Shown: in pieces, positions 27,241-37,353 of the stretch
Position numbering within the stretch: the first letter of the stretch is position 1
How the letters are laid out: each line of letters opens with the position of its first letter
Source of the DNA: Diogma glabrata
Lineage: Eukaryota; Arthropoda; Insecta; Diptera; Cylindrotomidae
Length of the DNA: 64,000 nucleotides
Reading direction: 5' to 3'
NCBI GenBank assembly: GCA_963693315.1
Contig: OY856188.1
Span: 184,418,024-184,482,023 of the forward strand
The notes under the pieces: generated by a model
What the model saw: only the letters and a program-made list of their open reading frames with translations
What the model was told of the DNA's origin: nothing
Database searches by the model: none
Translations under genes and position numbers: made by a program

Positions 27241-28140
27241 AGCGTGGTTAAATTTTAGTTAATTTTGTAAACCCCAAGTTACTGAATGGGTAACGAACGA
27301 CAGTAGATCGGTGGTAGTACCCTTTTGCCCTGGAGGGATGTGCAAGGAGTGCTTTTAGCATTCCTCGGAGGATCTGATCAAAGTGACCAGGTCTCGGTTC
27401 GCCGGAGAAGCATTTTCCTTGGGAAAGTATTATCCTCAAAAACCTCAGGCGTTTAATATTTCCAACTTTCTAAGCAATCGACCTTTAAATCTTATTTATT
27501 TAGGTAAAGACTTATATTCAATAAACAAAATTGACACAAGATAATATTTTGAAACCCAACCCGTTCCAATTGGTTTTAAATAATCATAGCATTTTATATG
27601 ACAAGCCCTGGTTTTTATAATTCAACTGTTCCTATTGTTCCAGAAAACTTTTCAAGACACCTCTACATTTAGTCAAAAGGCTTCCTTACATAATTACAAC
27701 TTTTGTGGAAAAAAGACATTTAATCTAACACGACCTGATATTTTCCAACCCAACCCTTTGTATAAGTTCAGAAAACATCTTATAAAACATCTCGCTTCTT
27801 ATTGAAAGACATTTATTTATTTTGGAGAAAATCACATTTAATCTGCAACAAGCTAACATTAGCCAACTGTATGTATTATTTATCAGTGAACAAAACTAGA
27901 TTTATTCAAAATACTTTTCTTAACACTTTTCCATTTAATATAAATACTTTTTTTCACTTATTTCAATTTTTGTAAAAAACATTTGATCTGCAACAACCTG
28001 ATATTTTCAAATTGTTCTTAATATTTAGAAGTGGTGATAATTTTAATATCTTGAAATATTGTTTTATGTGCAAATTAAGCAATAAAAAGGTTTTGCTTAC
28101 TTACAGTGGTAGAGGTGGATCTGAATAAACTTTAGTATGT
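27241..28140. other. Non-coding, with a degenerate tandem motif
   Basis: From about 27530 to 28060 a phrase of the form ACATTTRATCTGCAACAACC followed by TGATATTTTCAA recurs three or four times at uneven spacing (about 27540, 27715, 27830, 27980), suggesting a decayed tandem repeat of 120-180 bp. No gene recognised. Confidence 0.4.
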
Positions 28141-28189
28141 GATGTTTGCTCTATCTCCACAGTCATTATAGCCGACTCCTCACTTTAGT

Positions 28190-28820
28190 CAAGCTAAAAC
28201 TCAAAAGGGATTTCGCCATTGATTCAGATAGCTCTGTATCCGTGGATACGGAGCGCTCCGATTGCTAAACCGATTGCTCTCTTTCACTTTCGTCACTTTC
28301 AGATAACTTAGCCAAGGATTCCTTATTGTATAGCGACAAAGATTGAAGGTCGGCAAATATTATCAATTTGACATGATTCCAATGCCACCTTTGCAGAACG
28401 AGATCGATCAGGGTTTCTGCTGATAACTTCCAGAAAAATGTTAGTTTGTGGCATTCCAATCTTTTTCCAGTTAGCAGGCGTGACGCTGCCATTATCTTTA
28501 ACAACTACCACTAGTTGATCTTTTACCGTATCACTAAAAGATCTGGTTGTTCTTACCTTTGGTTTTTTAGAGATCTTTGGAGAATTCTGAAGTGATATCT
28601 GCCATTTTGGAAGCAGCAGCCCCAGTAGTTTCGCCGGGTTCAGATGTAGTGATCCTTTTTGCCCAACCGAAGGTAGCTAAATATGAGCCAGTTTTATCAG
28701 GGTTTGGAATAGATAGCCTTAAGCCGTTTAAGAGCTTTCCTAGCTTTCCTTCTGACGTTAAAAGACAGCTTTGTAGACTTGGAAGGCTTAGCGGGAATTG
28801 TAAGGTTTTTTTTTAAATCG
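28190..28820 (-). pseudogene. Retroelement gag-like remnant (DUF4780-like)
   Basis: On the minus strand, split between two frames, are VVVVKDNGSVTPANWKKI (near 28511-28450) and RWHWNHVKLIIFADLQSLSL (near 28390-28330). This is the layout of the DUF4780-type proteins of insect retroelements, in which a strand-loop-SxxNW segment is followed by GWY..HVKII.. and DxxSxxLY. Upstream is a basic, Lys/Arg-rich segment (about 28800-28700). A frame change joins the two halves near 28440. It may have belonged to the same or another LINE. Moderate to low certainty. Confidence 0.45.
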
Positions 28821-29099
28821 CTACGGTAGATTTTTAGTTTTTGTTGGTGTGGCTCCTAGGGTTTCTCAAACGGGATCCCGGTGGCGAATTTTCATCCCGT
28901 TATCCGGGATTTCATCCCGGGATCCCGGGTATCCCGCTAATTTTTATTAACATATTTTTTTTACTTTTTTCAAAGATATTAAAAATTTTCTCACTCGAAA
29001 ATCGAGTAGTTTTTAATTCTTTTCCCTCTGTAGTAATTAATTTCGTTAAAAATTAGGAAAATGTTTTTTTGACACATATGGTGTCATGGTTTTTTTTGA

Positions 29100-29180
29100 C
29101 GCATATAAACACAACAAATTAAAACCAATAAAACCTAAAATAGGTAGATTTTTCTGTGAAATCTATCTAAAACAAAGCTT
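29100..29180. repeat. Hairpin resembling the family R right end
   Basis: AATAGGTAGATTTTTCTGTG followed by AAATCTATCTAAAAC at about 29139-29175 is the same hairpin design as the R terminus at 51305-51334 (one stem base changed). It lies next to the 3' side of the LINE fragment. Confidence 0.5.
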
Positions 29181-30319
29181 GCGCTTCATTTCTCTTAATT
29201 TATGTTTAATGGTTCTCTTATGAAGGCGATTAATAGAGGAACGAGACATGTTTACAATGTGATTTGCACTGTCCTCTGGAATAATTTCATTGTTAGCACG
29301 AGTAACTGAGTCTGAGCCATCCAGCTTCCGAAGAAGACTTCAAGCTGTCCTACTAGAATGCTCTCTCTACTCCAACTAGGAATGTATTTTTCACCGAAAG
29401 TCTCTTGGGATGCATTTCTTTGCAGTTGAAATGATGGCTCCTACGAACCTATCGTAATTTTTAGGAATGGGTTGGATTCAGTAAATCACTGCATCCAACT
29501 CCGACCCATATTTAGCCCAGTCAGTTTTGTTAAAATTGCATCTAGGTTGAGGAGTAGAGTTTACGTGTGGGATTTGGATAACTACCTCAAAAATTACTGG
29601 TCGATGTTGAGAGCGTGGAAAACATTGTAAGACAGCCCTAGATATTGGAATAGGGTTACGTTGTTCGTTTTTTTGTGGAAAAACAGAGGTCGTTGTTGTA
29701 ATAACTTGGCCATCTAGCAGATCTAATTAGGTTTTCATGTCTTTCGTATCATATACCCAGGAACATCTTGTCGATTGGTCCCGTCCAGTTAGTTGTATGC
29801 CATTGGGATTATTATTTGAGTAGGACCACTGATTGTGATGGCTATTAAAGTCACCAACGTATATTGCTGGGTGGTGAAATAATGGTAGAGTATCAGCTGG
29901 CCAAGCTGTATTTAGGGGCTTGTTTACGTTAGCAATCTTCGTGTTCGATATATCAACAACAATAAGATGTATATCGTTGTCCGTCTAGTGTACATGGGTG
30001 CAGCTCATGATTTCTGACTTAATATACGTGCCACTGCCAGATCCATATGTTTGATGGTAAATAGCACTAATTAGTTTGTAACCAACAATTTTTCCTCTAG
30101 AGGTAAGTTGCATTTCATCTTTTGCATGCGTTTTCTGCCAGAATTACAACGTTGATATTGAAATAATAACTTTAATACACTTTCTAAGTGTTCAGTGTTT
30201 GACTTGCTAATGCTTTCAATGTTCAATTGAAAAATACGGACTGAGGGTCCCATATTTTTTGTCTTATGGTGCTGAGAAGTACCGTTGTTATTATGATTTT
30301 GATTTTGGTTCATGTTCAT
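29180..30319 (-). pseudogene. LINE endonuclease (APE-type) fragment
   Basis: Minus strand, multiple frames. It starts at about 30240 with SVRIFQLNIESISKSNTEHL, the usual opening of APE-like endonucleases of arthropod LINEs; near 29880 the catalytic block HHPAIYVGDFNSHHNQWSYS is well preserved; near 29330-29190 a linker-like segment SLLRKLDGSDSVTRANNEI and SRSSINRLHKRTIKHKLRE is seen. No RT follows. Many stops. LINE copies normally lose their 5' end; here the 3' (RT) part is missing instead, so a deletion or template switch must have removed it, or the fragment was captured by the hAT. Confidence 0.7.
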
Positions 30320-30380
30320 TTGTTTGTATCACAAAACATGTAGCATATGACATTAAAAACATCACAAAAGAATTGGTAAT

Positions 30381-30560
30381 TTTTGAAGCAACTAAGCAGC
30401 GCACAAATAATTTAGATTATACAATGCACTAATGACTATCCCACCGACATCAATTGAAACGGAAAGAGCGAGCTTTTTCTGTGGCAGGTCGTTTCGTTCC
30501 GAAAATTCGGTCGAAATTGAGTGATGGCGCCATTGACAACCTACTTTTTTGAAAAATTAT
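30381..30560 (+). pseudogene. hAT transposase C-terminal dimerisation segment
   Basis: Plus-strand reading gives IPPTSIETERA and, after a one-base shift at the T-run near 30475, FSVAGRFVPKIRSKLSDGAI, followed by a stop. This is the conserved C-terminal block of hAT transposases (P-T-S-x-x-x-E-R-x-FS-x-A-G). It shows that the surrounding 28857-30830 element is a decayed autonomous hAT copy. Confidence 0.8.
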
Positions 30561-31009
30561 TTAAAAATTAGTACTATGGATTTATTTTTGTTTTGTTTTT
30601 ATGAATTCTTTTTTATTTAATTTTTAAAGTTTTTCTAATTAAAAATAATGGAAATTTAAAAATCAATAGCGCATTTTTTGTGCTGTTTTAGTTTTGCTCA
30701 TTTTTCTACTACCCAATTAGAAAGTTCTAGCTTTTTAGCGTTTCCCGGGATTTCCCGGGATTCCGGGAAATTAACATTTTTTGTCACGGATTCCCGGAAT
30801 TTGAATTTTTACGGGAAATGAGAAACCCTAGTGGCTACCGATATATTGGCTGATCAATATTGAGACTGCAGTACTTGTGGTGGTCACACCCGTAGATCAA
30901 CAATTTAAATTTACACATCAACAAAAACAATAAGAAAAACATTGGTTTAAAAATTTTAAAAAATAATATTAAAACCAAAACTAATCTACAATTATATGTG
31001 ATTAAATTA

Positions 31010-32571
31010 TTAATATGATGGGAACGCAATCGGCCTATTAGCGTTCGATCCTGTACATTTTGTTCCACCTAATAGCTCCTCTATTGGTAGAGCTTGAATT
31101 CTAAAATTAACTTCATCGGTTTTCATTGAACCAGTTGCAAATTTTTGGAAGCGATTAGTTACAACCCATAATTCTTCTTTTCCACGACGATTTGTAATAA
31201 CCTTAACTCCACTAGCAAACTGTAATTTAGTTTCACTTTGAGCAATTAATTTCATGTTTTGTTTTGCGTACTCAGTTGACGAGTCCCAACATGCTATTGC
31301 ATTTGGTCTAATTAGACCAAAAAATAAGTTACCATTACGATCCATTGCTTCAGCACCACTTTGTACACCTCGAAATCCAATTTCCTAAAATTTTAACAAA
31401 ATAAATTATGTAATTATCATTTCAGTATTTGTTAACCTACAATAAATGCTCGGGCCATAGATGCCTGTTCTGAGATCCAATTGGTTTGATTGTCCAAAAG
31501 TCTAAGAGGAATTGTGTTTTCTGTATCACTCGCTAAAGCATGGAAATAAAGCAGTCTATCGTTTTGCGTAACTTCTCCAAATCGTCCTCCAAGGTATGTG
31601 TTTGGAAAGAAACCATAATATGAATTTGGCACAGAATTAGCTTTAGATGATATCGCCATGCCTAAAATGCCATCCATTAAATCGAAAGATTCACCAGAAA
31701 TAGAAATTGTTCCGAATTTAGGTACAGGGTACATAGATTTGTTTTGAACTTTCCAAGATACGCCACGTTGAACATCATAAACAACTAAAGCATTTCCGTT
31801 TATATCACCTAAATATATCATGGTGTTTTTGCATGTTCCTGGATCTCGAACATCAACGATCTGTTTAATAAATGCATATAGTTAATATTATTTCAGTAAA
31901 AACAATCAAATTAATTTGTTTTACTGGTGTTACAAATAAAGATACTCCTGGTTTGTATTGTCTGGCCGGCAATTTATAGCGATTAACTTCTTTATTGGTT
32001 TCCAAATGGAAGGCTACAATCTGAGGTGGGCAATGTTGGGTATCTCCAATGCGTCCTGTATCAAGCACCCATAAACGTTTACATTCGTCAATAGCAATGC
32101 GAAATACAGATGTAAGTCCTGCACAATCTGTTCCATGTGATGAATGCCATGTGTAATCTGGATATGGTTCAAGTTTTGGTCCACCGGTGCCAACAGCAGA
32201 TGTTACTGTACCAAGAGTAGCTGGTATTCCAGGTATAAACCTAGGAATTGTTACAAATACTTTTGAGTTTCCTTGATCTGGAAAATAAAATTCATTTAAA
32301 TATGTTATTTTCGATATTGGTAACATGTTGATTGAAAATGTCCCCAACCTCTATAATAAACATCAACATCAATAGGAAGAGAGTTTCCACCAATGTATTT
32401 GCCATCGGCAATGGCAGCATCTCTGTCTGCATCTGAAGGAAAGTTATATTCCACTTCCATCCATTCTGCAACCAATTTTAATTTGTTTCGATCTTGTCCC
32501 GATGAAAAACATATTGGTGATATTAGCAATATCAAAGCTATGTGTACAGTAGAACACCAATGTTTATCCAT
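31010..32571 (-). CDS. Yellow / major royal jelly protein family member (yellow-A)
   Basis: Four exons on the minus strand: 32571-32349, 32277-31925, 31860-31441 and 31384-31010, joined by GT-AG introns of 71, 64 and 56 bp; the phases fit and give 456 aa. Residues 1-26 form a signal peptide (hydrophobic TVHIALILLISPICFSS), so the protein is secreted. The MRJP/yellow domain follows, with LKLVAEWMEVEYNFPS, PYPDYTWHSSHGTDC, CKRLWVLDTGRIGD, CPPQIVAFHL, GILGMAISS, LYFHALASDTENTIPLR, EIGFRGVQSGAEAMDRNGNL and LWVVTNRFQKFATG. Length and order match insect yellow proteins, which fold as a beta-propeller and act in cuticle pigmentation or as extracellular proteins; some convert dopachrome, but the role of this paralog cannot be told from sequence. 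An AG acceptor preceded by pyrimidines lies 10 bases before the ATG, hinting at a 5' UTR intron. It is intact and is the best host gene of the window. Confidence 0.95.
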
Positions 32572-32599
32572 ACTTATCTACCTAAAACAGACAAAAAAT

Positions 32600-33160
32600 T
32601 GATTCAATATAACGTAAGAATTGCAATTAATTAATTATTAGGAGATTAAATAAAGATTATTGTTTCGATTCATACAGGATCCCTAATTTGTTTAAAAATA
32701 AATCTTAAATAACAACCATTATGCGGCCATCGTTGAATAAAATATGTGTTAGTATATTCTTGTATGAGTTTAGAATGATAGCAATTTTTCACGAGGATGA
32801 AGTTTATGGAACGAGCGTAGCGAGTGGAGTGAAAAATGTCCATCATACTATGCGAATAAAAGATACTATTTTATCCACGGCGGCAAAATATTTTCTATAA
32901 TTTCCAGTTTCCTTGCTAAATTTTTTACCAACAATAATAAATATTCTTACTAATACATTATTCGAAAATTTGAATCAAAATGAAATGCATCATAGACATC
33001 ATAGACTAACATTTTCACGTTAAAGTTGCATTCAACATTTTTTGTGCGTACATAAATAATTTTTAGTAAATATGTAAATTACACAACTTTCAGTTAGGTT
33101 ATCATTCTTCTATTGTAGTAAAACAATATTTATAATACATTAATTAATTAATCCTTCGGA
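32600..33160. other. Upstream region of yellow-A
   Basis: No gene recognised. It must contain the promoter of yellow-A, but I do not see a convincing TATA box and initiator pair at a fixed distance. Confidence 0.4.
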
Positions 33161-33162
33161 GT

Positions 33163-33745
33163 TCGGTCTGATAGACCTAAGTATTACATTCTCGAACCAA
33201 AAGTGAAGTTCTTACCCCAACTTTTTTTACATTTCTCGACGTTTAAGGATCTCCTGATTCTAAAAAAGCAAAAATAAACGTGTGTCTGTCTGTCGGCCGT
33301 CCGTCCGTCACAACCTAATTTAGAAAACCGCTGAAGGGATTTCAAAAATTTTTATTTCTAGAAATAGGTTTACTTAATGGGAAGAGCCGAAAGGACGATG
33401 TCTTCGATAACTGTACCGAAAGTGTGTCAAAAAATCGTAAAGTGTGTCAAAACAAGGAAATTTTTTGCTGATTAAAAAAAGAACAGAAGAGTGATTATAA
33501 AGAGGAACATTGAATTTGGAAAAATTTTAATGGTCGGGATTGTGATGATCGGGTATGTGAGACCAAAAACTAGATTATTGCATTAAAAGTTTGTCAAAGA
33601 AAGTCACTGTCACATACTGTCAAGTGTGTCAAAAGAATGATTTTCATTTTTTACTCAATTTTTTGGATAAAAATAAAATTAATTATTTGTATGACATGAA
33701 ATGTAGTTGAACATGAAAAAAGTAATTGGACATAGTGTTGGGTTG
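33163..33745 (+). repeat. Family T arm, partial copy
   Basis: It begins with the T terminal hairpin (TTCGGTCTGATAGACCTAAG) and follows the left arm of the full element at 35451 for nearly 600 bp, including GTGTCTGTCTGTCGGCCGTC, GAAAACCGCTGAAGGGATTT and several GTGTGTCAAAA motifs. The opposite arm is absent, so this is a truncated copy about 600 bp upstream of yellow-A. Confidence 0.8.
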
Positions 33746-33749
33746 TTAT

Positions 33750-34025
33750 TTGCAAACCTGTTATTAAACAACTGTTATTTGAAAAAAGCAGTAACGAACT
33801 GTTGCGCATAAACAAAAATAACAGATACAAGAACTGTTTTACAATAACAGTTGTAGACAAAAACAGTCGATAACAGTTGTTATTTTTAAACATGTTGCCT
33901 AACCACTGTCGTTTTAAAAAGCAGTCTTTGACTTTCAACTGCTGTGTTTATTGTAAAACAACAGTACAAAATAAATAACAACAGTTGTAGGCAAGACAAT
34001 AGTGCTTAGTAGGTTGTTATTTAAA
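33750..34025. repeat. Cluster of AACAGTTG / CAACTGTT motifs
   Basis: About 275 bp in which AACAGTTG, AACTGTT, AACAACTGTTATT and close variants recur on both strands more than ten times. The motif core YAACNG resembles Myb sites, but transposon subterminal repeats are at least as likely. Confidence 0.45.
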
Positions 34026-34662
34026 CAGTTTAAGATTAATAGGGAATAAGATTTTGTTGGCAGATAGTAATTTAAAAAAAAATATACATATATACTTAGA
34101 GATTTTTTTTATAATATTTTTGTTTTTCTTTTCTTTTAGTTTAATTTTGTTAAAATTTGTATGAAAATAAGTCAGGCGATATGAATGTGATAATCGATAT
34201 GAATATAAAATAGCTTAGTTTACGAAAAATAACAACAACAATTCGATACATTTTTTTCAGATAATACAGTTATACTTCAGACAAATCGAACACGACTTAT
34301 GTTTTCTACTGTTTTAATAAAAAAAGAAAAACGTAGATTTGCCTTATCAGTCGGAATATGTAGAAATAAAATTTATTTAAAACTAATTAATTAATATAAA
34401 TAAAAATCGAAAAAAAATGTATATTTATTTATTTATCTTAATTTTAACTAAATTCGTTCAATAAATTATTTTAAATAAATAACAATAAATAATTTTATTT
34501 ATTTCATAATTTAATTCATGCATAACGAATTAAAAATTATTCATTATTAAATTATTTAACAAAAATTATTTACCAAATAGAGACCATTATCTAAAATTTT
34601 TCTTTTTTTATCAAACAATTCAATGGCCGAAAACTAACCAGAATAAAACAAACAAAAATATG
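34026..34662. other. AT-rich spacer, nothing recognised
   Basis: No coding frame or clear repeat structure. Confidence 0.5.
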
Positions 34663-35450
34663 TACAGTCAGCGTCAAAAAAAAGTGTACAGCAAATAGCT
34701 CAACATTTACGGACTAATATATCTTAAAAGAAGAATGGAAAAATAAAATACATTTCATTTTTAAAAATTGTATTAAGTATTAGTTTATTTTAACAAAAAC
34801 AAAAATTCAATTATTTGTTGTTATCCTTGTACTTTTAAAAAAATTACAAAATGCTCTGATTTTACGCGTCAAAAAAAAGTGTACACTCTCACATTGTTTG
34901 ATTGTTTTTTGTTATAACGGGACTTCCGATTTTTTCAACTAATTTTATTTTGTTTTGTTGCGTTGTCGATATCTTCGTGTCAAAGATCCGTGCAGTTATC
35001 ATTATTCCAATAATAATAATTTAATATTATTCAACATGGCCAAACAAACTACAATAGAAACACGTAATTTAGTGGTAAAATTAGCATCTCAGGGCAAATC
35101 TCTGAGGGAAATTGCTAGTATTATCGACAGAAGTCATAATATTGTGGAAAAAATACTATTCAAATTCAAACATTTGAGCAGTGTAGAAGATCTTCCCCGT
35201 TCTGGCAGGCCGCCAATTTTGTCAATTGTGGACAAAAGAGCGATAGCGCGAAGGGTTAGGGCTAATCCCTCTGAAAGTGCAGTCAGAATAGCTGAGATAC
35301 TCACAGAAACATTAGGAGCAGGAATAAGTGCCAGTACCGTTTGCCGAGCTCTGCATGAAAATGGGTTACATGGTAGAACTCCGAGAAAAAAATCAGTTAA
35401 TTCTAAGAAAAACCAAAAAAAGCGTCTCGAATATGCAAAAAAGCATATTA
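34663..35450 (+). mobile_element. Tc1-like element, left part, cut by family T
   Basis: After a TA dinucleotide the end CAGTCAGCGTCAAAAAAAAG starts at 34665. The same GCGTCAAAAAAAAGTGTACA occurs again, directly repeated, at 34866-34885, giving the IR/DR arrangement of Tc1-like transposons with long terminal repeats. The transposase frame (35036 onward) follows. The right half of the element is missing after the insertion of T at 35451; no continuation was found beyond 41765. Confidence 0.85.
35036..35450 (+). pseudogene. Tc1-like transposase, N-terminal DNA-binding half
   Basis: The Met at 35036 (context CAACATGGC) is the likely start; the open frame extends further upstream to 34955. About 138 codons carry two helix-turn-helix units: TRNLVVKLASQGKSLREIAS (first, paired-like), the linker LPRSGRPPILS with its GRPR-like AT-hook motif, and the second HTH RVRANPSESAVRIAEIL to ISASTVCRALHENGLHGRTP, as in Tc1/Tc3. 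It stops at AKKHI where family T begins; the DDE catalytic domain is absent. The binding half may still be able to recognise its terminal repeats, but the protein would be non-catalytic. Confidence 0.88.
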
Positions 35451-36149
35451 CTTCGGTCTGAAAGACCTAAGTATTACATTCATGAGCTCAAAGTGAAATT
35501 CTTACCCCCACTTTTTTTGGCATTTCTCGACGTTTTAGGACATACTGATTCTAAAAAAGCAAAAAAAAAAAAAATGTGTGTCTGTCTGTCGGCCGTCCGG
35601 CCGTCACAACCGACGAAATCTAGAAAACCGCTGAACGGATTTCAAAATTTTTTTTTTCTAAAAATAGGTTTACTCAATGGGAAGAGCCGAAAGGACGATG
35701 TGTTCGATAACTGTATCGGAAGTGTGTCAAAAAAATCGTCAAGTGTGTCAAAACATGGAAATTTGCATATTTTTTGCTTAAAAATCGATCATTTTAAGTG
35801 ATTACGAGTAGAAACATTAAATTTGGAGAAATCTTGATGGTCGGGATTGGTATGTGAGACCAAAATCTAGATTACTGCATTATAAGTTTGTCAAAAAAAT
35901 GTTGTCAAGTGTGTCAAAAGAAAGATTTTTATTTATTTTTTTACCCAATTTTTTGGAAAAACATTAATTTATTAATTTGTATAACATGGAAATATATTAT
36001 TATTATAGAGAATTATGGCATTATAAGTTTGTCAAAAAAATAATGTCAAGCGTGTCAAAAAATGATTTCATTGATTTTTTTAGCCAACTTTTTGGGGAAA
36101 AAAATGTAGCTGTTTTTATGACGTAAATGTAGTTGAAAATGAATTTGGA

Positions 36150-37075
36150 CATGGAAATTTTTTAATATGTTATAGTTTTTAAATTTTTTTTGGAATTTTG
36201 AAAAAAGGTTGTATTTTTGATTTTGTAATAATTTTTGCAATATTTTTAGAATTTTGGAAAAAGTTTTAATTTTTGATTTTGTAAGAATTTTTGGAATATT
36301 TTTGGAATTTTGAAAAAAGTTTCAATTTTTGATTTTGTAATAATTTTTGGAATATTTTTAGAATGTTGAAAAAAGTTTGATTTTATTATAATTTTTACAA
36401 CATTTTTGGAATTTTGAAAGAAATATGAATTTGTGATTTTGTAATATTTTCTCGAATCGCTAAATTGAAGGTTTTTGAATAGTTTGCTGAAAATATAATT
36501 AAAAATGAAATTGGACATGGACATTTTTGAATTTGTTATAGTTTTTGAATATTTTTGGAATTTTGGATTTTGGAATTTTGAAAAAGTTTCAATTTTTGAT
36601 TTTGTAAGAATTTTTGGAATATTTTTAGAATTTTGAAAAATTTTAAATATTTGATTTTATTTTAATTTTTATAATTTTGGAAAAAGTTTCAATTTTTGAT
36701 ATTGTTATAATTTTTGTAATATTTTTAGAGTTTTGGAAAAAGTTTGAATTTTTGAATTTTTAAGAATTTTTGGAATATTATTAGAATTTAGAAAAAGTTT
36801 AAATATTTGATTTTATTCTAATTTTTGGAATATTTTTGGAATTTTAAAAAAAGTTTCAATTTTTGATTTTGTATAATTTTTGCAATATTTGCAGAATTTT
36901 TGAAAAAAGTTTAATCTTTGATTTTGTAATAATTTTTGGAATATTTTAAGAATTTTGAAAAAAGTTTGATTTTATTTAATTTTTACAATATTTTTGGAAT
37001 TTTGAAAGAAATATGAATTTGTGATTTTGTAATATTTTCTCGAAACGCTAAATGGAGAGGTTTTTGAGTAGTTTG
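36150..37075. repeat. T-rich tandem repeat of about 60 bp in the left arm of T
   Basis: Units of the form TTTTTGGAATATTTTTAGAA followed by TTTGAAAAAAGTTTCAATTT and TTGATTTTGTAA recur about fifteen times with small changes. The right arm carries a shorter inverted version (about 40680-41080). Open frames across it are artefacts. Confidence 0.85.
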
Positions 37076-37353
37076 CTGATTGTATCATCTTTTCACTAAA
37101 TTATGTTAATTTATGATCTTTTATAATTTTCCGGCATCGTATTGATGTTTCGTGTTAGTTTTGTAATAAATTTCTAAACAGAGATTAAAAAAAATACTTG
37201 TACTTTAACAAAGAGTTATGTTTGATATACATCGCTGCCCAAAACTAAAAACCATGTCCTCATAAAAGTTTTTTGCCGAAAACTATATCAAAAACCTTAA
37301 CCCAGACCGAAGTCTTGATATCTCAGAGCTGTGAGATTTCAGCCCGTCCATAT

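Larger units (their letters stand above)
28857..30830 (+). mobile_element. hAT element with a LINE endonuclease fragment inside
   Basis: A 1974-bp element: left end TAGGGTTTCTCAAACGGGAT, right end the reverse complement of TAGGGTTTCTCATTTCCCG, with subterminal runs rich in CCCGGGA on both sides (28870-28935 and 30740-30790). Flanks GTGGCTCC (28849-28856) and GTGGCTAC (30831-30838) fit an 8-bp target duplication with one mismatch. A hAT transposase C-terminus lies on the plus strand near the right end (30381-30555), and the interior is occupied by an antisense LINE fragment. The right end is about 180 bp downstream of the yellow-A stop codon. Confidence 0.8.
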
